Shown in pieces: positions 48,827 through 60,553 of a DNA stretch of 64,000 nt; the first letter of the stretch is position 1, and every line of letters begins with the position of its first letter. The notes beneath the pieces are model-generated. The model was not told the DNA's origin and did no database searches. It saw nothing but the letters and a program-made list of their open reading frames with translations. The position numbers were made by a program, and so were the translations under genes. Source of the stretch: Panulirus ornatus (lineage: Eukaryota; Arthropoda; Malacostraca; Decapoda; Palinuridae); the NCBI RefSeq assembly GCF_036320965.1, contig NC_092264.1:19923883-19987882 (forward strand), given 5' to 3'.

Positions 48827-50223
48827 TGCGGTTTCAGAAGTGGTAGAGGATGTGTGGACCAGGTGTTTGCTTTGAAGAATGTATGTGAGAAATACTTAGA
48901 AAAGCAAATGGATTTGTATGTAGCATTTATGGATCTGGAGAAGGCATATGATAGAGTTGATAGAGATGCTCTGTGGAAGGTATTAAGAATATATGGTGTG
49001 GGAGGCAAGTTGTTAGAAGCAGTGAAAAGTTTTTATCGAGGATGTAAGGCATGTGTACGTGTAGGAAGAGAGGAAAGTGATTGGTTCTCAGTGAATGTAG
49101 GTTTGCGGCAGGGGTGTGTGATGTCTCCATGGTTGTTTAATTTGTTTATGGATGGGGTTGTAATGGAGGTAAATGCAAGAGTCCTGGAAAGAGGGGCAAG
49201 TATGAAGTCTGTTGGGGATGAGAGAGCTTGGGAAGTGAGTCAGTTGTTGTTCGCTGATGATACAGCGCTGGTGGCTGATTCATGTGAGAAACTGCAGAAG
49301 CTGGTGACTGAGTTTGGTAAAGTGTGTGGAAGAAGAAAGTTGAGAGTAAATGTGAATAAGAGCAAGGTTATTAGGTACAGTAGGGGTGAGGGTCAAGTCA
49401 ATTGGGAGGTGAGTTTGAATGGAGAAAAACTGGAGGAAGTGAAGTGTTTTAGATATATGGGAGTGGATCTGTCAGCGGATGGAACCATGGAAGTGGAAGT
49501 GGATCATAGGGTGGGGGAGGGGGCGAAAATTTTGGGAGCCTTGAAAAATGTGTGGAAGTCGAGAACATTATCTCGGAAAGCAAAAATGGGTATGTTTGAG
49601 GGAATAGTGGTTCCAACAATGTTGTATGGTTGCGAGGCGTGGGCTATGGATAGAGATGTGCGCAGGAGGATGGATGTGCTGGAAATGAGATGTTTGAGGA
49701 CAATGTGTGGTGTGAGGTGGTTTGATCGAGTAAGTAACGTAAGGGTAAGAGAGATGTGTGGAAATAAAAAGAGCGTGGTTGAGAGAGCAGAAGAGGGTGT
49801 TTTGAAATGGTTTGGGCACATGGAGAGAATGAGTGAGGAGAGATTGACCAAGAGGATATATGTGTCGGAGGTGGAGGGAACGAGGAGAAGAGGGAGACCA
49901 AATTGGAGGTGGAAAGATGGAGTGAAAAGGATTTTGTGTGATCGGGGCCTGAACATGCAGGAGGGTGAAAGGAGGGCAAGAAATAGAGTGAATTGGAGTC
50001 ATGTGGTATACAGGGGTTGACGTGCTGTCAGTGGATTGAAGCAAGGCATGTGAAGCGTCTGGGGTAAACCATGGAAGGCTGTGTAGGTATGTATATTTGC
50101 GTGTGTGGACGTGTGTATGTACATGTGTATGGGGGGGGGGTTGGGCCATTTCTTTCGTCTGTTTCCTTGCGCTACCTCGCAAACGCGGGAGACAGCGACA
50201 AAGTATAAAAAAAAAAAAAAAAA
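48827..50223 (+). mobile_element. Young RTE-like copy (subfamily A) inserted in satellite
   Basis: A 5'-truncated copy beginning at CGFRSGRGCVDQ and open to the normal C-terminus (stop at 50018-50020), with LLFADDTALV intact, A-type 3' UTR and poly-A tail. The satellite word aatgag at 48821-48826 is repeated after the tail at 50224-50229, a short target-site duplication. The first residues of the long frame are read-through of satellite sequence. Confidence 0.93.
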
Positions 50224-50290
50224 AATGAGTTTTTAAAGGAAATCTATTTTTCTGAGAAAAATACCAAAAATTGTAGATAATAGTTCAGGT
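50224..50290 (+). repeat. ~315-bp satellite, segment 4
   Basis: Continues the monomer interrupted by the preceding RTE insertion (atgagtttttaaaggaaatc) and stops at gttcagg, where unrelated sequence begins. Confidence 0.9.
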
Positions 50291-50975
50291 AAATCGTCAG
50301 CTTGTTCGTGGAGAACACCACGACCTCCAGTTCCACTGTCACACCTACTAACTTCTGCTTTAAGCTTCGTCCGCCCTGTGGGATCGGATCTCTAGGACGT
50401 GAGTCAGAGGATCATCTCATCCCCATCACATCATTCAGAGCGATACCAGTTTGCATCAGCCTTCACTCCTGCCTGCAGTAGCATGCTTTCCGACATGTTT
50501 CATGAGCTCCTCTTCGCCAACGGAACTACCTTGGCCCACCAGTGATATTGCTACGTTTGTGAATCAAGAACCATTGCAACACAAACCTCGCCAGGTGGTA
50601 GAGTGTCCTGCAGTGTATCGAGACAGACTTCCCCAGAACTTTTTTAAAGGGGAAGTAAATGTTTATAGTTGTGTTACTGGAGTGATAGTTTTCATACATG
50701 GTGCTTTGACAAGAAAATAGTGAAATTGGAAAAAAATGTAGCTTAGACATTGAAGCTTATTGATACAGTGGTGAAATTGATGAGAACTACTATTGACGTT
50801 TGTGTAAATAAATTATACATTTCCTTTTTCCATAGCCAGAGGTTGAACCATCATGTGACATTCATTATTTCATTTCATTTCAAGCTAGAAGTTTCAGTTT
50901 TCTAAATTGTTTCTTACATTTTTCATATGTATATATATGTATGTGTGTGTGTGTATATGTGCGTATGTATGTGTA

Positions 50976-50982
<7 letters not shown>
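50291..50982 (+). other. Unique segment between satellite and RTE copy
   Basis: About 690 bases of ordinary complexity, with an 89-codon open frame at 50451-50720 (ends IVFIHGALTRK) and an AATAAA at about 50809. I do not recognise the protein. Satellite flanks both this block and the RTE copy that follows, so the whole of 50291-54362 looks like one insertion. Towards its end it becomes TG/TA-rich (50930-50982). Confidence 0.5.

Positions 50983-51042
<60 letters not shown>
50983..51042. repeat. (TA)n microsatellite at the RTE 5' end
   Basis: 60 bases of alternating TA directly before the RTE 5' UTR (tatccctggggatagggg). Confidence 0.96.
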
Positions 51043-51045
<3 letters not shown>

Positions 51046-54000
51046 CCCTGGGGATAGGGGTGAAAGAATACTTCCCACGCATTCCTCGCGTGTCGTAGAA
51101 AGCGACTAGAGGGGACGGGAGCGGGGGGCCAGAAATCCTCCCCTCCTTGTATTTTTTTAACTTTCTAAAATGGGAAACAGAAGAAGGAGTCACGCGGGGA
51201 GTGCTCATCCTCCTCGAAGGCTCAGATTGGGGTGCCTAAATGTGTGTGGATGTAACCAAGAGGTGAAAAAAGGAGAGATAGGTAGTATGTTTGAGGAAAG
51301 GAAACTGGATGTTTTGGCTCTGAGTGAAACGAAGCTCAAGGGTAAAGGGGAAGAGTGGTTTGGGAATGTCTTGGGAGTAAAGTCAGGGGTTAGTGAGAGG
51401 ACAGGAGCAAGGGAAGGAGTAGCAGTACTCCTGAAACAGGAGTTGTGGGAGTATGTGATAGAATGTAAGAAAGTAAATTCTCGATTAATATGGGTAAAAC
51501 TGAAAGTTGATGGAGAGAGATGGGTGATTATTGGTGCATATGCACCTGGGCATGAGAAGAAAGATCATGAGAGGCAAGTGTTTTGGGAGCAGCTGAATGA
51601 GTGTGTTAGTGGTTTTGATGCACGAGACCGGGTTATAGTGATGGGTGATTTGAATGCAAAGGTGAGTAATGTGGCAGTTGAGGGAATAATTGGTATACAT
51701 GGGGTGTTCAGTGTTGTAAATGGAAATGGTGAAGAGCTTGTAGATTTATGTGCTGAAAAAGGACTGATGATTGGGAATACCTGGTTTAAAAAGCGAGATA
51801 TACATAAGTATACTTATGTAAGTAGGAGAGATGGCCAGAGAGCGTTATTGGATTACGTGTTAATTGACAGGCGCGTGAAAGAGAGACTTTTGGATGTTAA
51901 TGTGCTGAGAGGTGCAACTGGAGGGATGTCTGATCATTATCTTGTGGAGGCTAAGGTGAAGATTTGTATGGGTTTTCAGAAAAGAAGAGTGAATGTTGGG
52001 GTGAAGAGGGTGGTGAGAGTAAGTGAGCTTGGGAAGGAGACTTGTGTGAGGAAGTACCAGGAGAGACTGAGTACAGAATGGAAAAAGGTGAGAACAATGG
52101 AAGTAAGGGGAGTGGGGGAGGAATGGGATGTATTTAGGGAATCAGTGATGGATTGCGCAAAAGATGCTTGTGGCATGAGAAGAGTGGGAGGTGGGTTGAT
52201 TAGAAAGGGTAGTGAGTGGTGGGATGAAGAAGTAAGAGTATTAGTGAAAGAGAAGAGAGAGGCATTTGGACGATTTTTGCAGGGAAAAAATGCAATTGAG
52301 TGGGAGATGTATAAAAGAAAGAGACAGGAGGTCAAGAGAAAGGTGCAAGAGGTGAAAAAAAGGGCAAATGAGAGTTGGGGTGAGAGAGTATCATTAAATT
52401 TTAGGGAGAATAAAAAGATGTTCTGGAAGGAGGTAAATAAAGTGCGTAAGACAAGGGAGCAAATGGGAACTTCAGTGAAGGGTGCAAATGGGGAGGTGAT
52501 AACAAATAGTGGTGATGTGAGAAGGAGATGGAGTGAGTATTTTGAAGGTTTGTTGAATGTGTTTGATGATAGAGTGGCAGATATAGGGTGTTTTGGTCGA
52601 GGTGGTGTGCAAAGTGAGAGGGTTAGGGAAAATGATTTGGTAAACAGAGAAGAGGTAGTAAAAGCTTTGCGGAAGATGAAAGCCGGCAAGGCAGCAGGTT
52701 TGGATGGTATTGCAGTGGAATTTATTAAAAAAGGGGGTGACTGTATTGTTGACTTGTTGGTAAGGTTATTTGATGTATGTATGACTCATGGTGAGGTGCC
52801 TGAGGATTGGCGGAATGCGTGCATAGTGCCATTGTACAAAGGCAAAGGGGATAAGAGTGAGTGCTCAAATTACAGAGGTATAAGTTTGTTGAGTATTCCT
52901 GATAAATTATATGAGAGGGTATTGATTGAGAGGGTGAAGGCATGTACAGAGCATCAGATTGGGGAAGAGCAGTGTGGTTTCAGAAGTGGTAGAGGATGTG
53001 TGGATTAGGTGTTTGCTTTGAAGAATGTATGTGAGAAATACTTAGAAAAGCAAATGGATTTGTATGTAGCATTTATGGATCTGGAGAAGGCATATGATAG
53101 AGTTGATAGAGATGCTCTGTGGAAGGTATTAAGAATATATGGTGTGGGAGGCAAGTTGTTAGAAGCAGTGAAAAGTTTTTATTGAGGATGTAAGGCATGT
53201 GTACGTGTAGGAAGAGAGGAAAGTGATTGGTTCTCAGTGAATGTAGGTTTGCGGCAGGGGTGTGTGATGTCTCCATGGTTGTTTAATTTGTTTATGGATG
53301 GGGTTGTTAGGGAGGTGAATGCAAGAGTTTTGGAAAGAGGGGCAAGTATGAAGTCTGTTGGGGATGAGAGAGCTTGGGAAGTGAGTCAGTTGTTGTTCGC
53401 TGATGATACAGCGCTGGTGGCTGATTCATGTGAGAAACTGCAGAAGCTGGTGACTGAGTTTGGTAAAGTGTGTGAAAGAAGAAAGTTAAGAGTAAATGTG
53501 AATAAGAGCAAGGTTATTAGGTACAGTAGGGTTGAGGGTCAAGTCAATTGGGAGGTGAGTTTGAATGGAGAAAAACTGGAGGAAGTGAAGTGTTTTAGAT
53601 ATCTGGGAGTGGATCTGGTAGCGGATGGAACCATGGAAGCGGAAGTGGATCATAGGGTGGGGGAGGGGGCGAAAATTCTGGGAGCCTTGAAGAATGTGTG
53701 GAAGTCGAGAACATTATCTCGGAAAGCAAAAATGGGTATGTTTGAAGGAATAATGGTTCCAACAATGTTGTATGGTTGCGAGGCGTGGGCTATGGATAGA
53801 GTTGTGCGCAGGAGGATGGATGTGCTGGAAATGAGATGTTTGAGGACAATGTGTGGTGTGAGGTGGTTTGATCGAGTAAGTAACGTAAGGGTAAGAGAGA
53901 TGTGTGGAAATAAAAAGAGCGTGGTTGAGAGAGCAGAAGAGGGTGTTTTGAAATGGTTTGGTCACATGGAGAGAATGAGTGAGGAAAGATTGACCAAGAG

Positions 54001-54362
54001 GATATATGTGTCGGAGGTGGAGGGAACGAGGAGAAGAGGGAGACCAAATTGGAGGTGGAAAGATGGAGTGAAAAAGATTTTGTGTGATCGGGGCCTGAAC
54101 ATGCAGCAGGGTGAAAGGAGGGCAAGGAATAGAGTGAATTGGAGTGATGTGGTATACCGGGGTTGACGTGCTGTCAGTGGATTGAATCAAGGCATGTGAA
54201 GCGTCTGGGGTAAACCATGGAAAGCTGTGTAGGTATGTATATTTGCGTGTGTGGACGTATGTATATACATGTGTATGGGGGTGGGTTGGGCCATTTCTTT
54301 CGTCTGTTTCCTTGCGCTACCTCGCAAACGCGGGAGACAGCGACAAAGCAAAAAAAAAAAAA
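51043..54362 (+). mobile_element. RTE-like copy with complete 5' UTR, ORF and 3' UTR (subfamily A)
   Basis: This is the only complete young copy with a 5' UTR (51043-51169). That UTR contains the same ~110 bases as the SINE-like elements at 11506-12402. The 3' UTR is A-type with a poly-A run at 54350-54362, after which satellite sequence resumes (ttttagaggac). Confidence 0.93.
51170..54166 (+). pseudogene. RTE endonuclease-reverse transcriptase ORF with two nonsense changes
   Basis: 998 codons in one frame from MGNRRRSHAG, closed only by two point changes: TAG at 53006-53008 (Gln in other copies, CVDQ) and TGA at 53183-53185 (Arg in other copies, FYRG; a CGA-to-TGA change as expected from CpG decay). 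The endonuclease is intact (GCLNVCGCN, SETKLKG, VMGDLNAKV, MSDH), as are GLDGI and LLFADDTALV. Both stops recur in the duplicated unit at 56902-59147, so they predate the duplication. Confidence 0.92.
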
Positions 54363-54515
54363 ATTTTTAGAGGACTTAATGCTATTTTAACACCAGATTT
54401 GTATTCAGCATGAAAAATACTCCTTACAATGGGTTTATAAAGGAATTTTCTTTTCCTGAGAAAAATACCAAAAACTTTTTTCTTTCAAAATTGAAAGATA
54501 AGATATTGAAACACT
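54363..54515 (+). repeat. ~315-bp satellite, segment 5
   Basis: Half a monomer (aacaccagatttgtattcag, then gaaagataagatattgaaac) between the RTE tail and a CR1-like fragment. Its duplicate lies at about 59148-59300. Confidence 0.88.
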
Positions 54516-55126
54516 TGTCGTCAGTAGTTACTGTGCCATGTTCATTTTTTAATGGTACAATTCCTTCTTTTACTGTCTTCCTTCGTCTTATATATTTGAA
54601 GAATTCCTTAGGATTATTCTTAACTTTGAAGGATATTCTTTTTTCTTCATCACTTTTACTGTGTCTTATGACCTTGTTACACTCTCTTTGGATTTTGATT
54701 AATTCTTGGCAATTTTCATTGGTTCCCATTGATTTGAATTTCTTATGTTTTCTGCTTTTGGTGAATTAGTCCTTCCATGCTCCTATTCATCCATAATGCT
54801 TTTGAAATATTGCAAGCTCTCTTTGTAATTCATGGAATATGTATGTTTACAATCTTGAGTATTGCATGTTTAGAATTATTCCACATTTCCTCTACTTTGT
54901 AAACATCAAGAAGTTTTTTCCAATTGGTACTGTGAATTTCTTGTCTACTGTTTTCAAAATTTGCTTGCCCGTAATCTGGGATCAAGAGTTTGTTGTCATT
55001 TATTTCATAATCTTGATTTATCTCTGATCTACTCAAACTGTGATTTTTGTTTGACAAACTCTTACCTACTTTGCTAGAGCTGATTGGGTTACTGGTTAGG
55101 ACACGATCAAGAATGTTTTTACCTCT
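54516..55126 (-). mobile_element. CR1-like non-LTR fragment between endonuclease and RT
   Basis: On the minus strand, NPKEFFKYIRRRKTVKEGIV, then PLKNEHGTVTTDDK (54424-54729) matches the CR1/L2 block NPKxFWxYxxxKxxxxxxIxPL and TxDxE before the fingers. The frame 54830-55312 adds LIPDYGQANFENSRQEIHST and NWKKLLDVYKVEEMWNNSKH, the block just after the endonuclease. Duplicated at about 59301-59910. Confidence 0.78.
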
Positions 55127-55555
55127 AGCTGGTAATAAAGTGAGTGTGGTTGAGAGAACAGAAGAGAGTGTGTTGAAATGGCTTGGACATATGGAGAGAA
55201 TGAGTGAGAAGAGGTTGAGAACAAGCTGAAGGGGAGACCAAGTCAGAGATTTGGGAATGGAGTAAAAAAGATTTTGATTGGAGCCTGAACATATGCAGGA
55301 GGGGGAAGGCATGCACTGGATAGAGTAAATTGGAACAATGGTTTATTGGGATTGGTGAGCTGCCTTACTGAACAAGGACATGTGAAGTGGCAGGAGAAAA
55401 CATACGAAGGTCTGTAGGGCTTGATTGAGGATAGGGAGCTGTGGTTTGGGTGCATTATACAAAGCAATTAGAGAATGGATATGAGCAAATGCAGCTTTCT
55501 TCATCTGTTCCTAGCGCTAATTTGCTAATGAGGGAAACAGCTATCACGTATGAAA
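55127..55555 (+). mobile_element. Old RTE-like 3' fragment
   Basis: Plus strand: VVERTEESVLKWLGHMERMS in 55047-55229, then decayed 3' UTR to a terminal block gctaatttgctaatgaggga near 55520. Duplicated at about 59911-60340. Confidence 0.82.
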
Positions 55556-55768
55556 AAAACTTTAAAGTGTATGGCACTATGTATTTCATTCTGAACATAT
55601 TGCCATGTCTAAAAGACAGTCCCCTTATTTTTATGCATTGGTGGTAGTGCAAGTACTTACATTGATTATTAAGAAAAGAAAAATCACTTCCAGTCATATC
55701 CTCAAGAAACTGGACTTTATAAGAATTTCACTTATGTCAAGTTTTTGATACTTTACATTTCTTTGCAG

Positions 55769-56156
55769 GTGGTGGAGGTAACTAATCGTGCTGGTGAAGA
55801 AATAGACATTATTAGGGACACAAACCAGCGGTTCTGGGCAGTAGTTGAGAAAGAAGGTGATGGAGAGCTGACTTATGTTTTCAAGTTTCTCACCAGTTCT
55901 ATCGAATTTCCATTTACAATAAGAGTTGACTTATATGAGAGAAAACAAGACAGTATTGGAGTAGAAGTGAGGCTGTACACTAATAATGATGGTCATATTC
56001 CCCTTGAGCCTGAGTCGACACCACTGATTGTGTTTGCTGAGGTGACACTAGATGGGCATCCTGTCGTCGGATCGAAGGTCATGCTGAAAGTGAGTCACCT
56101 GAGTCAGGATGGGTCAACAGATATGATGGTGGAACTACTAGACAGTGGAAATACTG
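55769..56156 (+). CDS. CLCA: CLCA-family exon F: beta-sandwich domain, copy 1
   Basis: An acceptor (tttctttgcag) precedes 55769. The likely donor is ACTG/GTTTGT, giving 129 codons plus one base. The protein begins VVEVTNRAGEEIDIIRDTNQ, comparable with the CLCA x-IFIWDPSG segment. It goes on through IRVDLYERKQ to TPLIVFAEVTLDGHPVVGSK and ends MVELLDSGNTG, matching the CLCA pattern VVYAxIxQGxxPILxAxVxA followed by VTLELLDNGAG. The exon lies between an old RTE 3' fragment and an old RTE endonuclease fragment, within the first copy of a tandem duplication. Confidence 0.82.
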
Positions 56157-56518
56157 GTTTGTATTACATTTTCTCCACAGACCAAAGTGTCCCAGCAAAG
56201 AATAAAGTGTTCTGGATGAAAATATTATGCAAATCATTTACAAAAAAATTATCAGCTTTCAAGCATTTTTTGTCTGGGAGATGTGTCAAAATTGAGTTTT
56301 AATTATTCCTCATATTCATGGTATTTACAGTTAGTATTGTTGTTCTTGTTGGATCAGAAGTCACTTAAATTTGTTTTACTGTAATATCTTTCTTGAATTT
56401 GATTCACACTGTCATACATGCATCAAGTACACACAGTCTCAGTGCCCATTCATGTGTCTTTTCTTATGGTAACTGAGATGGCACGGGCTTCTGAAAGCCC
56501 TAATCATGACCATCTCCT
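56157..56518 (+). other. Intron sequence after CLCA exon F
   Basis: Starts at the likely donor GTTTGT. No feature is recognised before the RTE fragment. Duplicated at 60942-61303. Confidence 0.5.
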
Positions 56519-59147
56519 TAATACTTGTAATGTGGCAGTTGAGGGTATAATTGGTGTACATGGGGTATTCAGTGTTGTGAATGGAAATGGTGAACAGCTT
56601 GTGGATTTGTGTGCTGAAAAAAGACTGGTGACTGGGAATACCTTGTTTAAAAAGAGATATACATAAGAATACATTTGTGAGAAGGAGAGATGGTTGAAGG
56701 GCATTGTTGGGTTAAATGTTAATTGATAGACATGTAAAAGAGAGACTTTTGGATGTATATGTGCTAAGAAAGGCAGATGGAGGGATGTTTCACCATTATT
56801 TTGTGATGAAGGTGAAGATTTGCAGAGGTTTTCAAAAAAAGAGAGAATGTTTGAGAGAGGAGAGTGGTGAGAGTAAGTGTGCTTAGATAGGACATTTATG
56901 TGAGGAATGGGATGTATTTAGGGAATCAGTGATGGATTGCGCAAAAGATGCTTGTGGCATGAGAAGAGTGGGAGGTGGGTTGATTAGAAAGGGTAGTGAG
57001 TGGTGGGATGAAGAAGTAAGAGTATTAGTGAAAGAGAAGAGAGAGGCATTTGGACGATTTTTGCAGGGAAAAAATGCAATTGAGTGGGAGATGTATAAAA
57101 GAAAGAGACAGGAGGTCAAGAGAAAGGTGCAAGAGGTGAAAAAAAGGGCAAATGAGAGTTGGGGTGAGAGAGTATCATTAAATTTTAGGATGAATAAAAA
57201 GATGTTCTGGAAGGAGGTAAATAAAGTGCGTAAGACAAGGGAGCAAATGGGAACTTCAGTGAAGGGTGCAAATGGGGAGGTGATAACAAATAGTGGTGAT
57301 GTGAGAAGGAGATGGAGTGAGTATTTTGAAGGTTTGTTGAATGTGTTTGATGATAGAGTGGCAGATATAGGGTGTTTTGGTCGAGGTGGTGTGCAAAGTG
57401 AGAGGGTTAGGGAAAATGATTTGGTAAACAGAGAAGAGGTAGTAAAAGCTTTGCGGAAGATGAAAGCCGGCAAGGCAGCAGATTTGGATGGTATTGCAGT
57501 GGAATTTATTAAAAAAGGGGGTGACTGTATTGTTGACTTGTTGGTAAGGTTATTTGATGTATGTATGACTCATGGTGAGGTGCCTGAGGATTGGCGGAAT
57601 GCATGCATAGTGCCATTGTACAAAGGCAAAGGGGATAAGAGTGAGTGCTCAAATTACAGAGGTATAAGTTTGTTGAGTATTCCTGATAAATTATATGGGA
57701 GGGTATTGATTGAGAGGGTGAAGGCATGTACAGAGCATCAGATTGGGGAAGAGCAGTGTGGTTTCAGAAGTGGTAGAGGATGTGTGGATTAGGTGTTTGC
57801 TTTGAAGAATGTATGTGAGAAATACTTAGAAAAGCAAATGGATTTGTATGTAGCATTTATGGATCTGGAGAAGGCATATGATAGAGTTGATAGAGATGCT
57901 CTGTGGAAGGTATTAAGAATATATGGTGTGGGAGGCAAGTTGTTAGAAGCAGTGAAAAGTTTTTATTGAGGATGTAAGGCATGTGTACGTGTAGGAAGAG
58001 AGGAAAGTGATTGGTTCTCAGTGAATGTAGGTTTGCGGCAGGGGTGTGTGATGTCTCCATGGTTGTTTAATTTGTTTATGGATGGGGTTGTTAGGGAGGT
58101 GAATGCAAGAGTTTTGGAAAGAGGGGCAAGTATGAAGTCTGTTGGGGATGAGAGAGCTTGGGAAGTGAGTCAGTTGTTGTTCGCTGATGATACAGCGCTG
58201 GTGGCTGATTCATGTGAGAAACTGCAGAAGCTGGTGACTGAGTTTGGTAAAGTGTGTGAAAGAAGAAAGTTAAGAGTAAATGTGAATAAGAGCAAGGTTA
58301 TTAGGTACAGTAGGGTTGAGGGTCAAGTCAATTGGGAGGTGAGTTTGAATGGAGAAAAACTGGAGGAAGTGAAGTGTTTTAGATATCTGGGAGTGGATCT
58401 GGTAGCGGATGGAACCATGGAAGCGGAAGTGGATCATAGGGTGGGGGAGGGGGCGAAAATTCTGGGAGCCTTGAAGAATGTGTGGAAGTCGAGAACATTA
58501 TCTCGGAAAGCAAAAATGGGTATGTTTGAAGGAATAATGGTTCCAACAATGTTGTATGGTTGCGAGGCGTGGGCTATGGATAGAGTTGTGCGCAGGAGGA
58601 TGGATGTGCTGGAAATGAGATGTTTGAGGACAATGTGTGGTGTGAGGTGGTTTGATCGAGTAAGTAACGTAAGGGTAAGAGAGATGTGTGGAAATAAAAA
58701 GAGCGTGGTTGAGAGAGCAGAAGAGGGTGTTTTGAAATGGTTTGGTCACATGGAGAGAATGAGTGAGGAAAGATTGACCAAGAGGATATATGTGTCGGAG
58801 GTGGAGGGAACGAGGAGAAGAGGGAGACCAAATTGGAGGTGGAAAGATGGAGTGAAAAAGATTTTGTGTGATCGGGGCCTGAACATGCAGAGGGTGAAAG
58901 GAGGGCAAGGAATAGAGTGAATTGGAGTGATGTGGTATACCGGGGTTGACGTGCTGTCAGTGGATTGAATCAAGGCATGTGAAGCGTCTGGGGTAAACCA
59001 TGGAAAGCTGTGTAGGTATGTATATTTGCGTGTGTGGACGTATGTATATACATGTGTATGGGGGTGGGTTGGGCCATTTCTTTCGTCTGTTTCCTTGCGC
59101 TACCTCGCAAACGCGGGAGACAGCGACAAAGCAAAAAAAAAAAAAAA
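56519..59147 (+). mobile_element. Chimeric RTE: old endonuclease fused to young RT by the tandem duplication
   Basis: 56519-56901 is an old, stop-ridden endonuclease (VAVEGIIGVHGVFSVVNGNG). From 56902 the sequence switches to a near-identical copy of the young RTE from 52118 onward. That part includes the frame 56929-57792, the two inherited stops, and the frame 58021-58920 with LLFADDTALV, which ends early owing to a one-base deletion near 58890. The junction is the duplication breakpoint, not a retrotransposition boundary. Confidence 0.9.
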
Positions 59148-60553
59148 ATTTTAGAGGACTTAATGCTATTTTAACACCAGATTTGTATTCAGCATGAAAA
59201 ATACTCCTTACAATGAGTTTATAAAGGAATTTTCTTTTCCTGAGAAAAATACCAAAAACTTTTTTCTTTCAAAATTGAAAGATAAGATATTGAAACACTT
59301 GTCGTCAGTAGTTACTGTGCCATGTTCATTTTTTAATGGTACAATTCCTTCTTTTACTGTCTTCCTTCATCTTATATATTTGAAGAATTCCTTAGGATTA
59401 TTCTTAACTTTGAAGGATATTCTTTTTTCTTCATCACTTTTACTGTGTCTTATGACCTTGTTACACTCTCTTTGGATTTTGATTAATTCTTGGCAATTTT
59501 CATTGGTTCCCATTGATTTGAATTTCTTATGTTTTCTGCTTTTGGTGAATTAGTCCTTCCATGCTCCTATTCATCCATAATGCTTTTGAAATATTGCAAG
59601 CTCTCTTTGTAATTCATGGAATATGTATGTTTACAATCTTGAGTATTGCATGTTTAGAATTATTCCACATTTCCTCTACTTTGTAAACATCAAGAAGTTT
59701 TTTCCAATTGGTACTGTGAATTTCTTGTCTACTGTTTTCAAAATTTGCTTGCCCGTAATCTGGGATCAAGAGTTTGTTGTCATTTATTTCATAATCTTGA
59801 TTTATCTCTGATCTACTCAAACTGTGATTTTTGTTTGACAAACTCTTACCTACTTTGCTAGAGCTGATTGGGTTACTGGTTAGGACACGATCAAGAATGT
59901 TTTTACCTCTAGCTGGTAATAAAGTGAGTGTGGTTGAGAGAACAGAAGAGAGTGTGTTGAAATGGCTTGGACATATGGAGAGAATGAGTGAGAAGAGGTT
60001 GAGAACAAGCTGAAGGGGAGACCAAGTCAGAGATTTGGGAATGGAGTAAAAAAGATTTTGATTGGAGCCTGAACATATGCAGGAGGGGGAAAGGCATGCA
60101 CTGGATAGAGTAAATTGGAACAATGGTTTATTGGGATTGGTGAGCTGCCTTACTGAACAAGGACATGTGAAGTGGCAGGAGAAAACATACAAAGGTCTGT
60201 AGGGCTTGATTGAGGATAGGGAGCTGTGGTTTGGGTGCATTATACAAAGCAATTAGAGAATGGATATGAGCAAATGCAGCTTTCTTCATCTGTTCCTAGC
60301 GCTAATTTGCTAATGAGGGAAACAGCTATCACGTATGAAAAAAACTTTAAAGTGTATGGCACTATGTATTTCATTCTGAACATATTGCCATGTCTAAAAG
60401 ACAGTCCCCTTATTTTTATGCATTGGTGGTAGTGCAAGTACTTACATTGATTATTAAGAAAAGAAAAATCACTTCCAGTCATATCCTCAAGAAACTGGAC
60501 TTTATAAGAATTTCACTTATGTCAAGTTTTTGATACTTTACATTTCTTTGCAG
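59148..60553 (+). repeat. Duplicated satellite, CR1-like and RTE fragments (unit 2)
   Basis: Second copy of 54363-55768: satellite remnant (59148-59300), minus-strand CR1-like fragment (to ~59910), plus-strand RTE 3' fragment (to ~60340) and intron sequence up to the exon F acceptor at 60553. Confidence 0.9.

Larger units (their letters stand above)
52118..56901 (+). repeat. Tandem segmental duplication, unit 1
   Basis: Unit 1 runs from mid-RTE through the satellite remnant, CR1-like fragment, RTE 3' fragment, CLCA exon F and the start of an old RTE copy. It repeats at a constant offset of 4784-4785 bases. By eye I count about ten substitutions, two single-base indels and one poly-A length difference, so the units are above 99.5% identical. 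The sequence gaggaa stands at both outer ends and at the joint (52118, 56902, 61687). Confidence 0.93.

Noticed and set aside
50451..50720. 89-residue frame as a terminal exon of another gene, with AATAAA near 50809
   Set aside because: No homology recognised and the surrounding block looks inserted into satellite; kept only as an unassigned segment.
55745..56302. The 185-residue open frame taken as a complete small gene
   Set aside because: It is exon F of the CLCA gene plus intron read-through on both sides; splice sites bound 55769-56156.
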